From Hippopus hippopus (lineage: Eukaryota; Mollusca; Bivalvia; Cardiida; Cardiidae), in assembly GCA_946811185.2 (NCBI GenBank), contig OX328106.1, forward strand, positions 48,062,311 through 48,126,310: a DNA stretch of 64,000 bases, in the 5' to 3' direction. This document shows positions 1-13,200 of this stretch, piece by piece. The stretch's first letter is position 1; each line of letters opens with the position of its first letter. A model generated the notes under the pieces. The model saw nothing but the letters and a program-made list of their open reading frames with translations, made no database searches and was not told the DNA's origin. The position numbers and the translations under genes were made by a program.

Positions 1-60
1 CAATGTGGGAAAAAGAGAAAATACTGGTTTCCAGCTTTTTTTCTTTTACCTCGATGAGTT
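1..60. mobile_element. Family A element, cut by window edge
   Basis: Only one side of the central hairpin and part of the other remain, starting at CAATGTGGGAAAAAGAG. Confidence 0.6.
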
Positions 61-244
61 CTAGCCTTTAAACAACAAGTCAGCTTCAGTTGTCATAGAA
101 CTGTATGTAATATGCATAGTAAATATAGATCAAACATTATTTAATTGAGATCTGAAGCAAAGACATGTACTTAAATGACTGTGCAACTTGGAGGCTTAAT
201 TTTGCAAGTCTATGTTTTTTGTATTGTGCACATAAAATGCTTTT

Positions 245-440
245 ACTTCTGCTAAACGATAAAATTTCAGACTTGCTGAAAAGCTGAAAAGATGACTATT
301 GTCTGTGAAAGTATAGAAAACCTTGTTGGAAAAAGAGAAAATGCTGGTTACTAGCTTTTTCTCCTTTTCCAACAAGGTTTTCAATAGCTATTTCCTCAGG
401 GTGGTTAAAACTTGGGATTGTGTGGTATACGGTCAATTAA
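245..440 (+). mobile_element. Family A element
   Basis: Left end degraded (CTAAACGATAAAATTTCAG); hairpin intact as GTTGGAAAAAGAGAAAATGC and its complement; right end mutated to TCAATTAAG. Confidence 0.75.
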
Positions 441-501
441 GTTTATTACAATTTTCAGAAAAGTTGCAGCACATAATGGAAAATAAGCATACACTTAATA
501 C

Positions 502-730
502 TTAACCCTTTACCACACAGAAAAATTTAAGACCTATCCAGATTGAAAGCATTTGCAGACGACTATTTCATACTGGCTCAAATGAAGCAACTTTTCTTTG
601 ATAGGGTAGAAAACTTTGTGGGAAAAGGAGAAAATGCTGGTTACCAGCATTTTCTCCTTTTCCCACAATGTTTTCAAAAGGCCTCTTCTTCAGGGGTGTT
701 AAAAGACGTCATTGTGTGGTAAAGGGTTAA
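502..730 (+). mobile_element. Family A element, full length, young subfamily A1
   Basis: Reference copy. TTAA at both ends, 229 bp; ends are inverted repeats (TTAACCCTTTACCACACA / TGTGTGGTAAAGGGTTAA). A long arm precedes a perfect central palindrome built on GGGAAAAGGAGAAAATGCTG; a shorter arm follows. There is no transposase. Closely matches the copies at 9420 and 11222. The TTAA target suggests piggyBac-like mobilisation, which is inference. Confidence 0.9.
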
Positions 731-844
731 ACGTATTGCAAAATATTTTTTGTACATTACAAGTAATCTTTCCTCACAATCTGTTGAAAAGTGGCCTGCT
801 GAAAGAGCGAATGAAGTCTACATTGGTAGTAAGTTAAAAGATTA

Positions 845-978
845 CAGGCAACAAATTGGATGATGCTCAAATAATAGATGGGAAAAGGGGGAATATGCTA
901 GTCAACAGCATTTTCTCCCTTTCCTACAAATTTTTCAAAAGCCTTCTTCTTCAGGGTCATAAAAGCATTGTTTGTTTA
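845..978 (+). mobile_element. Family A relic
   Basis: Degraded hairpin (GGGAAAAGGGGGAATATGCT) and right arm; ends in a T-rich tract. Confidence 0.6.
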
Positions 979-1043
979 ATTTTTTTTTTTCAAAGAGACA
1001 AAATTTCTAGAAGTTACAATACTCTTACATGATATATTTCTAG

Positions 1044-1215
1044 GTTTGCATCCAATGCAGACAATTATGAAATGGTGATGACCGCAGCAAGACATTACTG
1101 GAATGCCTGTGTACCCTTGGTCAGCCAGCCGATAGAAAGAGAGCTTTTGAGAGAACCAATTAGAATCATCCTTCAGTGTATCACGGTGACTGCAGAGTCT
1201 TTGAAAAAGAAAGAG
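1044..1215 (+). CDS. CFAP46: CFAP46 exon 1 of window
   Basis: Begins one base before a full codon after a TTTCTAG acceptor and ends in phase 0 at GAG/GTAAAT. Encodes FASNADNYEMVMTAARHYWN followed by a helical stretch ending AESLKKKE. The ARHYWNACVPL motif is a good family marker. The exon needs a two-base overhang from an upstream exon outside the window. Confidence 0.92.
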
Positions 1216-4200
1216 GTAAATCATATACCAATCATATACTAAATAATTTTTGCCACAAAATTTTGCTGTCTAGTAAAGAGTCTTCAGATAGGATTTTGTA
1301 TGCCCCAGCACTTGCAGCTTTGGGAAACATTGTGGGTAAAGGAACAATCTCTTGTAACAAGCAGTTGCTTCTTTCACCAGAATATTTTTTTCTTATCAGT
1401 ATAGAACAATATTTTTCTTTACTTTAAATGCCTATAATTTGTTTGATTTGCACTAGTTTTGGGTTTGTCTAAATTACGCTTGTACAGTAAAAGGTTTACT
1501 AGGTGACAGAGGTTTAGATTATTTCAAATAGAAAGCATTGACTGACAGTAGGTAAACTGTGACACAGTTGATAGGGTTTATCTTTGTAAGCGTAGAAGAC
1601 AATTTAGAAAAGGGAGAAAATGCTCCTTTTCCCCTTTTCCCCACAATAGTTTCAGAAGCATTCTTGCTCATGGTCATTCAGAAATGGGATTGTTTGGGAA
1701 AGGGTTAAATCTCTCTATTATCCATCCATAAATGAGATGTTTTGAACCTTTTAGGAGAAAGAGGGTGATGACACAAAAGTGGAAGGTGATGACACACAAA
1801 CTGGTGCTGAAGTTGCAGAAGAGAAGGAGAAAAGTGTTGGTGGTATAGGAGCAGTGGAAGATGATCTTACATTAAGAGCAGCTCTCTATGGAGTCCTGTT
1901 CCAGTCTTATACAGATAAGGTAAGCAGTAGACTTGTATGGGTACATTCCTCATTTACTTTGGCTAGAATGAGTAAGTCCAAAGAGTTAATTTGCAGCAAC
2001 TTTTCTAAGATGCATATATTGGCTTTGTTTCTATCCTAGATGATAAACTGCTAGGGTTTCCCTGTACAGAAAATATCCTGGTATCATTGGACTATCTTAA
2101 ATTTTGTGAGCTCAGGTCTGAGCTCAAGTGAGGATATCATTTTTATCATCTTAACTTCAATGAACTCCTTTGAAAAAGAGGGTGTTATATTTATGTGCAT
2201 ATGTCAGTTATATGGAGGGTTGGTCTTGGTTTGGCATAGTTATTTCAAATTTCATGAGAAAGAATTATTAGAAATTGTCAATGATCGAAATTAGATTTTA
2301 GGTCAGAGGTCAGGGTCACAATGACCTTTACTTACAAGGCATTTATAATGCAAGAGACATAAATTTGCCATAATATAGTCAACTTTTAAACATCTTTCAG
2401 TATTGAATTATAAGAATATTTAGAATTGGTGCAACAAAGTTTTTTTTTTTTCCATATTAAGGACAGTCAAAGGTGCAAATGAAATAGGGCTCAAATGATG
2501 AAACTTGTCTTTGAAAGGGAACAAAACACTGTGGTAAAAGGAGAAAATACTGGAAGCTAGTATTTTCTCCTTTCCCACAATGAATTCAAAGGCCTCCTTA
2601 GTCAGGGATATGAAAAATTAGGATTGTTTAATAAAGGGTTTATCAGTACCCTATTCAAAAGAATGTAAAAATCCACTTAACTCTCTACCAAACGACAAAG
2701 TTATAGACTTTTCCAAATTGAAAGCATTTGCAGACGACAAAATAAACATGACTCAAAAATTGAAACTTGACTTTGGAAGAGTAGAAAACATTGTGGGAAA
2801 AGGAGAAAATGCTGGTTAACAGCATTTTCTCCATTTCCCACAATGTCTTCAAATGGCTTCTTTTACAGAGTCGTGAAAACCAGGGATTGTTTGGTACAGA
2901 GTTAAATATTAGTTGATGTCATTTACATGGGTGGAGTTAGAGGTGATATTCACTAAGCATTCTGTTAATTGAAAGACTAGACAACTGCCTAGGCCAATCA
3001 GATGGCTGATCTTTGGATTTAGATTGAAGGAAAAGATTAAGAAAGTGTGGTGAATATGACCTGAAGTGATTTTTACTTTTTCAAAGGGTGAATGGGAGGC
3101 TGGATTGAAAGCCATGGATCAAGCGATTGCTGATATGCCTAGAACCAAGCATAGACTGTAAGTACAATGATTGAAAATAGTCCACATGATCTCTGTCTTA
3201 GGAAAAGCACCAAAGCTATCAACAGCATGCTCAAGTTTGATCTTTAATCCTGAGGAAGAAAGCTTTTGAAAACACTGCTGGAAAAAATAAAACAGTGCTA
3301 GTACCTAGTATTTTCTCCTTTTCCTGACAAATATTACTATCCTTTTGGAAACAAATCCTATTTTTTACCAATTTAAATTTGCCATCAGCAAATGCTTTCA
3401 AATTAGAGAAAGATATTCCAATTTTTTTCACAATATGATTTTTCTTTTTTTTTTTCCCAAGGTGTTTTAGATAGGTTCTTTTCTATGAACTCCACAATAA
3501 AGTTTGCTAATAGTATTTCAAGTCAGTATGTATTTACATTATTTTCTCCTTTTCTTACAAAATTTTCAAAATCCTCCTTCCCCGGGGTCTTTAAAACACA
3601 GAATTGTTTGGTTAAGGGTTAATACATAAAGAGTAGATACAAACTGAATTGTTAAAAAAACATTCTAATGGAGTTAAACTTGTATTAGTGGTCATCTCTA
3701 TAAAGCAGGTAACATAAATCAGGCTAGCTGATACTAAGTTCCCATACAATGAATATGTGTTGAAATATATCTGTGTTAAGCAAGCACCTGTCTTAAGCAA
3801 GTATTCTGAGTGTCCCTTGGGTGGTTGCCTAATACAGGTCTTACTGTATCTTCATTCTAGACTGATCTTCAAACATAGAGTAATGACAAAGGCAAAACTT
3901 GGGAGGAGTGTTGCCATGGATATCCAGAAATTCAAGGTAAAGTGTTCTTGATATTTATGTTTATGTGAATTTCAGAAATTTATATCTAGCAAGCTTGTTG
4001 TAATGTCTTCACCAAATAACATTGAACAAAAGTATTTATGGCTAACTTTTTACAGTTTGACTGAAACCATCAGTTACAATAATCAAAATGGGGCAAGCAG
4101 ATTACCATTATGATTATCTGGTGTATAAACTGCCTGTGTTGATCCAAAGTCAGACTGTATCTTCTTTGCAGAGTAACTCTGATCAACAGTGTCTGTAAAA

Positions 4201-7200
4201 GTTCCTCAAATTATTTGTGTTTCCATTGTAACAGCTGACTTACTCTAGACACTTGCAGAATTTAGATGGTCTGCAGAAAGCTGTGAAAAGAAAGTGGCAT
4301 TTATAGATATATATTGCAAAGTTTACAATATCTTCAACTTTTGCTATCTTTTTAGCAATAAAGTACATTACATACAGATATTTTGGTATTTTACAAGTTA
4401 TAATACACACTGGATAATTGAACTAGGGAATAAAAGCATTCATTTTTATCAAGGGCAGTTATTAAGTATGTACGTCACTGTCTCCAAGAGACCAAACATA
4501 CTTAAAGCCTAAGTTATTGTAACATTTACCAAACAATTTCTTCTTTTAACAGCCTTTTGAAAACATTGTTGGTGACCAGAATTTTCTGCATTTTCAACAA
4601 TGTTATCAACAAGATTCCTTTCACACGGTGGTTAAAACAAAGGACTGTTTGGTAAAGGGTGAAATATTAGGTTATTTCAAATCTAAATATTTCTGTTAGT
4701 GAAACTGTTAATCCTAATGTTTTTTTTCTATCTTGGGCAATTATGCACCAACAATTTTACATGCTAGTCTGATACTTTATTCAAATACTAGCTATCTACT
4801 TGTCTGGGATGTTCTGACAGGACCAACTCTATGGTTAGTCTTTGGGTTAAGAATAAAAACTGAGCTATGAACAGTTGGTGTGAATTAAACCCCTGTATTT
4901 AATCCTTTACTACACAAATCAGTTTTCCAACGACCTAAAGCAGACAAGCTCCTGAAAACATTGTGGGAAAAGGAGAAAAGGTGGGTAACCAGCAATATCT
5001 CCTTTTCTCACAGTGTCTTCTGCTTTTTCAAAGATGAATCCAATTACTTTTGACACATTTAATTTGTGGTCAACAAATCCGTTTAAGGTGAACATGCCTA
5101 AATTTTGTTTTTTAAGAAGTTAACTCTTTACCAAATGACAAAATTTTAGATTTGAGCTAGTTGAAAGCATTTTCATACAACAAATCAAATGTGACAGAAG
5201 TGATTGAATTTATCTGTGATAAGCTTGGTAGAAAAAATTTTGGCAAAAGGAGAAAATGCTGGTCAAGGGTTAAGGCTTCTGTTTTTTCTTCTTTTCGTGT
5301 TATTATTATAATGTTACTATTATAATTGTTCACTTTGATCTACAGAATGAGTTGAGATATTTAAATGAAAGTAGATCCAAGAAGAAAAAGGTTTGTTCTA
5401 CACTTGACAGTGTTCACGCAAAAAGAACTTTCTTGAACTTTATTTACCAATCATTCTAAATTCCATTCTAATACTAAGTTCTTAGACTAGCCTTGTGATT
5501 GACTGAGACAGAATGTCTTAGAATTTAGAATTAGAGCAGTGTTTAGAATGGTTTTAACAAGGGTATGGCCCAAGGCCTTTTCCAATATGGAGTACACACA
5601 CTATTCTATGACAGGATTTATGCAATTTATAGAGCTTCTTTATTGTAAAACATGGAATGAGGTTGAGAAGGGCCAAGAAATTTTTAAATGTTAATTCAGG
5701 GACATTTTATTGATCGATATAATAATTTTTAACTGAAATTTTTTCACCCTCTACATTGATTGCAATTGAAACCTTCAACTGCTAAGAAATGAAATTATTG
5801 TTTAGACCGTTGTATACACAAGCCCAACAGTTGGAAATCCAAGACTTTTACAGCGAGAATATCTCACAAGATATCAAACAGTCAGGCTTTTGGACTTGAC
5901 TAAATTGAAAATATATGTAGACAACAAAAATAAATGCAGTGCAAATGATGATTTCTAATGCATGAACTGCATTATATTTAACTATAGGCTTGCCTATGCC
6001 CAATCGAATCAAATTTCTGAATGCAATGACATTTCTGTTTGTAAGCTTTACAGCAAACTAATTTTTATGTTTTACAAAAGGCTCTAAAACTTGCATTTTC
6101 ACAGGAGTACTGTATATTGTGTGGTAGGTTTTCACAATGCTTCAAACTGTTGTACAGCATAGGTGATAGTATTTCTTACATATTGATGAAACTATTCAAC
6201 TTTTTCTTTGATTAACTCTTTTCTACACAAAAGACATGGACCTGTCCAAATTGAAAGCACCTGCAGACAACAATTCAAATGTTGCTGAAGTGATGGAAGT
6301 TTTCTTTGATAGAGTAGATAACATTGTGGGAAAAAGAGAAAATGCTGGTTACCAGCATTTTCTCATTTTCACAGAATGTTTTCAACAGGCTTCTCTCTTA
6401 GGGTGGTTAAATTTTGTGATTGTTTGGTAAAGGTTAATGCTTTAGCTTTTGATTCGAGGAAGAGGGCTTTTACAAACATCATGGAAAAAGTAAAAAAATG
6501 CTGGTAACCAGGATTTCTCCATTTCCCACCATATCTTCTTCCCTTTCATAGACGAATGTTTTTACAAGAATCACACTTCATTTTGTCATCTATCAAAGCT
6601 TTTCAGTATGGACTATTTTAATACATGCATATTGTTTCTTGGTTAGGAGTTAAAACACATTTTCTTTATAACACTTACATTGTCCCTATCACAGATAAAT
6701 TGTTGAAATATTATTGAATATTTTTTATGTGTGTGTCTGTGTATCAAATACTTATTTAAAAATTTGTGAGTGAATGCATGACCTTATGTCTTGCAGGAGA
6801 CTACATTGAAAACATTGTGAGAAAGGAGATATTGTTCATATCAAGTAATTTCTTCTTTTTCCTCACGTTATTGATCTTTCTTTTACAAGCATGTTTTTAT
6901 AGTTGTTTTATGTAAATTTTTTGCAGGAAGTTTTGATAGAAAATTCTAGTTGTTTGTTTGTAGCAAAGATGCTTGGTTGATTAGGATTGAAAAGTCTCAA
7001 AACATGAAGTGGCTGACCAATATAATGATTTATATCACACAAAGGAAGGATAAGTGTAATACAAGTTGGTAAAGAAAATGAATTAACCCTTCACCAAACG
7101 ATCCTGATTTCTAAGAACCCTAAAGAACAAGACTTTTGAAAACATTGTGGAAAAAGGAGAAAATCTGGTAATCTGCAAAGAGAATGAAAACAACAGGGAC

Positions 7201-10200
7201 AGAACTACTGTTATAATATTAATCATATTGCTTTACTTTATTTTTGTGCCTTATTATATAATATATACAGGATCATTTGGTAAGTCGAAAAAGGTCTTTG
7301 TTAAGATATCAATTTTAGAAATTTTCCTTGGACAGTATTTTTATGAGTCTTTTTATGACAAGAGTCTTTACACTTACATAGCTTAACCCTTAGACTGATA
7401 AGCACGACTCAAAGCCTTTTTGCAAACAGCAATGATCAAGATCAGATTGCACAGTACATGCAGTCTAACCTTGGATCGACATCGTCCTATGGAGAGATAT
7501 TCTTTCCCTCCAAAATTAGCTTTGAAATAACAATTTTTGGGTTTTTATTATTTGCTAGAAAGTTTCATTTCACTGATTTAGCAGGTTAAGGGTTAAACAG
7601 CTAGAAAAGCTTAATTCTTTACCAGACAAAAAAATTTTACACTTGTCCATTTCAGAAGTACTTGCAGACTATAGATCACATGGGATTTTTTTTGTGAAAC
7701 GGTAGAAACATTATGGGAAAAAGAAAACATTCTGATACCAGCATTTTCTCCTTTTCCCACAGTGTTTTCGAAAGCTTATTCATTCAGGGGCGTTAAAAAC
7801 AGGAATGTTTGGTAAAGGATTCAAGAGCTGATATTAAATGTATGGGGAAAAATGTTTTTAAATTTCTATATGAGTCAATTTTTTTTCCTACATAAATTTG
7901 ACTTGCCATTTTTGTGAGTGATTCGGTACTGGTTTATTGACTATCATGAAATCTTGGATGAAGGTAACTAACCTTTAGGTTAGTTTTTATGTGACATTTC
8001 CTCTATAATTTACTCTCATTTTTAAAGCTTTTTTAAAGTGAAAAACAAATCAAAAGGAAGTATATGTTATTATGCCATTGCCCCAGAAAAGTTGTCTATT
8101 CTTTTCTTTTTTCCCAAGCATTTCTGCCAGGTTATTTTTTCATAGTTTGTGAAAGGTGGTGCAGCGAAGCTAATACTTTTTGAGGATTAAGTGTAGACCA
8201 GCTATATGTTTATAAGGATTTGGGAACATGGCTATGGTATTCTTTATTTAGATTAATTAACTTAATATCTCCTGAATATATTTATATCTATGATTAACAC
8301 GAATTAAAGTTCAATACATGGATACATGTGAAAACACTGTGTTAAAAAGAGGAATTACTCATCTCAGGAAATTACTTCTTTTGCCACAATGTTTTTGAAA
8401 TAGACTGCTGCTAGAAAAAAAGTGAATGTCTAGAGGTGATAATTTGTTAAGCTATAATTGTTTTCGTATAAATATGGCAGTAGAATGCTATCTTTGAGAA
8501 AAGGATTATAAGTGATTGTGGGAGGGGTATGACCAATATTCTGTCTTATAACACTTTTAATACCCTAGACTATTCTGGTTGTTTTTGTGGATAGTGAAGA
8601 TTTAAATCAGACTTCACAGTCTGTGTGTTCTGACCATGAATCTATACTGTCCAATATATGTGAGTTGCACTCAGGGAAAGGGGTTTTTGTATATCTTCAT
8701 CCCCAATAAACTGTCTGTTGAGGCCATAAAATATCAATAGATGTTATTGTGGGGTTATTATACTGGTTGCTAGAAGATGAAAAGGATTCTTTTTTTAATT
8801 ACTTATATATTACTGTAAAATCTAGCGATACAGTGTATGTTCTTTCTGATTTTTTTTTGCAGTGGTGAGGGGAGGGAGAAAGCAAGGACAGTATTTTATG
8901 ATAATTTTCCTAATTTCAAACCAGACTTGAGGAAAATATTTATGAATCTGTAAAAGATTTAGCAAAAATACCCAAGGGCATCTCATCTTACCTGCCTTTC
9001 TAAGGGGGATAATTGTGCTAGGAATTGTTTTGTGGTTCAACTGGGTCAGAAGCAGCAGCTGCTACATGAGAAGTTTCATGACTATTATATGATCTTTGTC
9101 TCTTTTTTGACTGTTTTTGGTGCAAGCAATATATAAAATGAAACTTTATGATCAGGTGAGCAATAGGGGGCCATTGTGTAAAACAAATAAATAAACTTTA
9201 CTATATTTTGACTTTATAGTTGTATCTTTTGTATGTAAAGTCTTGCTATATACCCTTATAGATAGAACTACTCTCTGAACTTCTCAAAGGTGAAGATTGT
9301 ACAAAGGTACCTTGTATTGTAAAATTCTGTGTATGGAAGAGTCCAGGTATGTCCCAGCTTGTCCAAAACTGCCATCTTAAGTTTTAAAACTTTAATAGAT
9401 GACACCTAATATACTTGTATTAACCCTTTACCACGCAATGACGCTTTTTAACACCCCTGAAGAAGAGGCCTTTTGAAAACATTGTGGGAAAAGGAGAAAA
9501 TGCTGTTAACCAGCATTTTCTCCTTTTCCCACAAAGTTTTCTAACCTATCAAAGAAAAGTTGCGTCATTTGAGCCACTATGAAATTGTCATCTGCAAATG
9601 CTTTCAATTATGATAGGTCTTAAATTTTGCTGTGTGGTAAAGGGTTAATATACATTCAGTTTGAATAGATGAGAGTGTGCTATTGATTGAACAGTAGGCA
9701 ATCACTCATGATGAGACATTGAGTTTTCAAATTTCACCATAGTGTTGCTAATTATTAATCAGCTATGCCCAAAGGTTTGGGAGATGTTCAAGTATTGTTG
9801 TTTGCACTGTCAGCAGTAACAGAGCAGTCCAACCTGAGAACTATTCTAGATAGGCCATTCACTAATTTCTAGTCTGATTTCTTTTCAGTGATATAGTAAT
9901 GTTGTAATAGAAAATTGAACTGAGACTGTCTCTGGAAAAAAAAAATTGTCAAAATGAACATTTGAAGGATTTGTGGAACTGAAATCCATCACCTTGATTT
10001 AAGTTGTAAAAAAGTTAGTTTTTGCATGGCAGGGACATATCTGTATGTGTAGTAAATTGTTCACCAGAGAGAAAGAGCACTTTGTTTATGTTTCTAGGAG
10101 CAGTTGTGTTTTTTACACTCCATGAGATTTTGTTTAATAGGTTTACCATAAAAAATGGTCTTGTTGATTAATACATTGTCATAAAAGCTAATTCAGATAT

Positions 10201-13200
10201 TGTAAAAATCCAGAACAAGTGATATATAAGACTAATAAATTTGAAATAAAGATGTGTACCGTTATGGAGTTGCATTGGAAACTGACTGTTTCAACTAGTT
10301 GCCCTTTTTCCCTCAATATTTTCAACAGCATTCGCTTCAGGGACATAAAAAATAGTTCACAGAAAGGAAATTTAGATTATTTTGTATGCAAATTGCTGAT
10401 AAATATGTTCGATTGACCAGTTAGATAGAGTTGAAGTGATTTTACTGGTACTGTTTCATCTACAATTATTCAAATCCCTGCAATTCACTGAAATTCATTG
10501 CTATCTTCACTGATTTTTATTGTGATACAGAATTACTTTTGTTTGGAAGTTCTCACTTGTCTTTACAAGTACTATTTTAGTATTTTTATCCATCTGTATG
10601 AATGCTTATCTACTTATTGAGGTATTGCTTTTATACTTTTATACAGTAGAACCTTATATATTTTATTTGTTTCATAGAAAACAAATTTATGGAGTTTTTG
10701 CAGTTCAAATAGTGTCATTTCAAGGATGCTTTGACCAGGATTTACTTATATGACATCAGTGTGCTTGACCCAAGTTCCAACTGCACAAACAATGCAGTCT
10801 GATCTTGGTTTACAGTTAAATAGTTCATGAGACAATCTTTTCAAACTTTTTTGCAAATGTAAATGTCAACAGCATTCTATGGACCAGATTATAAATACAT
10901 GACTCTGTATAACTAGAGGCATTCCAAAGCATCTTGCTGCCAACTATTTTTGAAAAACTGTACAGTGACAATTTGAGAAGTTGCTTAATAATTTATGGTA
11001 CAGTCTCAATTTTATGATCTTAGTCTAAAATTTACATCTAAAATAATAGGTAAATATTTTTTCCTCTACATTTTCAGGATGAGAGTGAGGACTATGTGGC
11101 CCATATGTGGAGGAGGGTTGCTCTCAGCTCTAAAGAAACTGCAGAACAGTTGTTGTCTTACCAGAATGCTATTGAAGCTTTGAATGTGAGTACATGTAGA
11201 TTTGAGGTGTCATCTTAACCCTTAACCCTTTACCACACGGCAAAATTTAAGACCTATCCAAATTGAAAGCATTTGCAGACGACAATTTCATAGTGGCTCA
11301 AATGACGCAACTTTTCTTTGATAGGGTAGAAAACTTTGTGGGAAAAGGAGAAAATGCTGGTTACCAGCATTTTCTCCTTTTTCCACAATGTTTTCAAAAG
11401 GCCTCTTCTTCAGGGGCGTTAAAAGGTGTCATTGTGTGGTAAAGGGTTAAAGTGTCTTTCATGACTACAGTTGCATTTGCGGCCAGTGTAGATCAAGATC
11501 AGGCTGCACAAAACATGCAGCCTGATCTTTGATCTACACTGTCTGCTTTGCCGAACGCAAAAGACAAAAGCAACCATGAAATAGCAATTATTTGGGTCGT
11601 AATTCTAGGATAAAAATGTCTGATAGGTTTATTTGGCATTCTAAGAGTTAAATTTTGTTTTAAATAGCTGCCTGTGGTTTACATGTAGTGTAGACATTAT
11701 GAATATTCTCCCTATTGCATTTAGAGAAAGCATTTATATGACATCATAGGTTAAAGCTTGAGATCCGTTTTTCAACAAATTTTCTTTGAACTATCACTGA
11801 CCATAACTTTCCTGCCAATTTAATTGTCTAAAGATATGATCATGAATTAGCTAGGATATGTAAGATATATGTTTTATGTTTAGTTTTAATATCAGTTATA
11901 TGAAAGCTTGTTTGTAAGTAATTTTAATCCTGAACATACACTCCTTTCAAAGAAGTGAGTCTCATGCATTTGTGTATCTTTTCACATATTAAGAATTACT
12001 ACTCTTGAGATTAAGTATTAGATAAAATGAATATGACATTCAATGATTTTCGCAATCATACATCAATGAAATTTGTCCAGAAAGACAACCCTCTACCACA
12101 TTGCAACATTTCAGACTTTCCCAAAGCTAAAGCATTTTCAGAGGCCAAATAACGTGTGGATCAAATGATTTGTCTCTGAAAGATTTGAAAACATTGTGGG
12201 AAAAGGCTAAATTGCTTGTTTCTAGCATTTTCTCCATTTCCCATAATGTTTTCATATGCTTTCTTTCTCAGGGTCGTTAAAAGTTGACATTGTGTGGTAC
12301 AGGGATAACCTTGCCAAAGGCTTCGTTGGTAACTTTTTTGTGACTGTTTTGATAAAATTTTTTCTCAAAAGTCAGGAGCTGTACATCACACAGGCACTTT
12401 AGTTGCTCTGTATGTCCAAGCATCTTCTTCAAACATGGCACTATTTTGCCATGTGTTCATTTCATGTAGTTATCCATATTTTACATGTTTGTTTCAAATT
12501 CCTACGCTGAAAATTTGAAAATTTGATTCAGAAGGTAATGAGACAAAAATTATTTCTGTTTGTTTTTACAGAGTCAGAGTAATGAATGGTTGAAGGTAGA
12601 GTTACTGATAGAGTTTGGACAATGGCTTTACTCCAAACAATTTCCCCTCCAAGACTGTATAGACCAGATAGAGTGGGCTGTTGACATCATGTTAAACATG
12701 CAAGCTGATGTGGATGCCAAAAAAGAACAAGGTATGTATGGCTCTAACTTGTGATCTCTTAACTCTTTGTCACATGATGGCAACCTTTAATGACTTTGGG
12801 AAAGAGGGCCTTTGAAAACATTGTGGGAAAAGGAGAAAATGCTGGTAACCAGCATTTTCTCCTTTTTCCACAATGTTTTCCATACTTCCACAGAAACATA
12901 TCATAATTTTAGTCACATTTATATTGTCATCTGTACATGCTTTTGGTTTGGACCAGTCTATGCTTTTCTCGTGTTGGAAAGAGTTAACTCTTCACCAAAT
13001 GACACGATTTAAGTCTGGTCAGAATTATAAGCATTTGCAGACAAAAACTTAAGTGTGGCACACATTATAACATTTGTCGATAAAAGGGTAGAAAACATTG
13101 TGAGAAAAGAAGAAAATACTGGTCACTGTTATTTTCTCTGTTTGCACAACGTTTTCAAAGTCCTCTTTCCTTGGTGGGTTGTTAAAACTTGGGATTGTGT

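Noticed and set aside
9000..9170. Stretch around GGGTCAGAAGCAGCAGCTGC that looks non-random
   Set aside because: I could not identify a terminal repeat, a second copy in the window or a domain, so no element is claimed.
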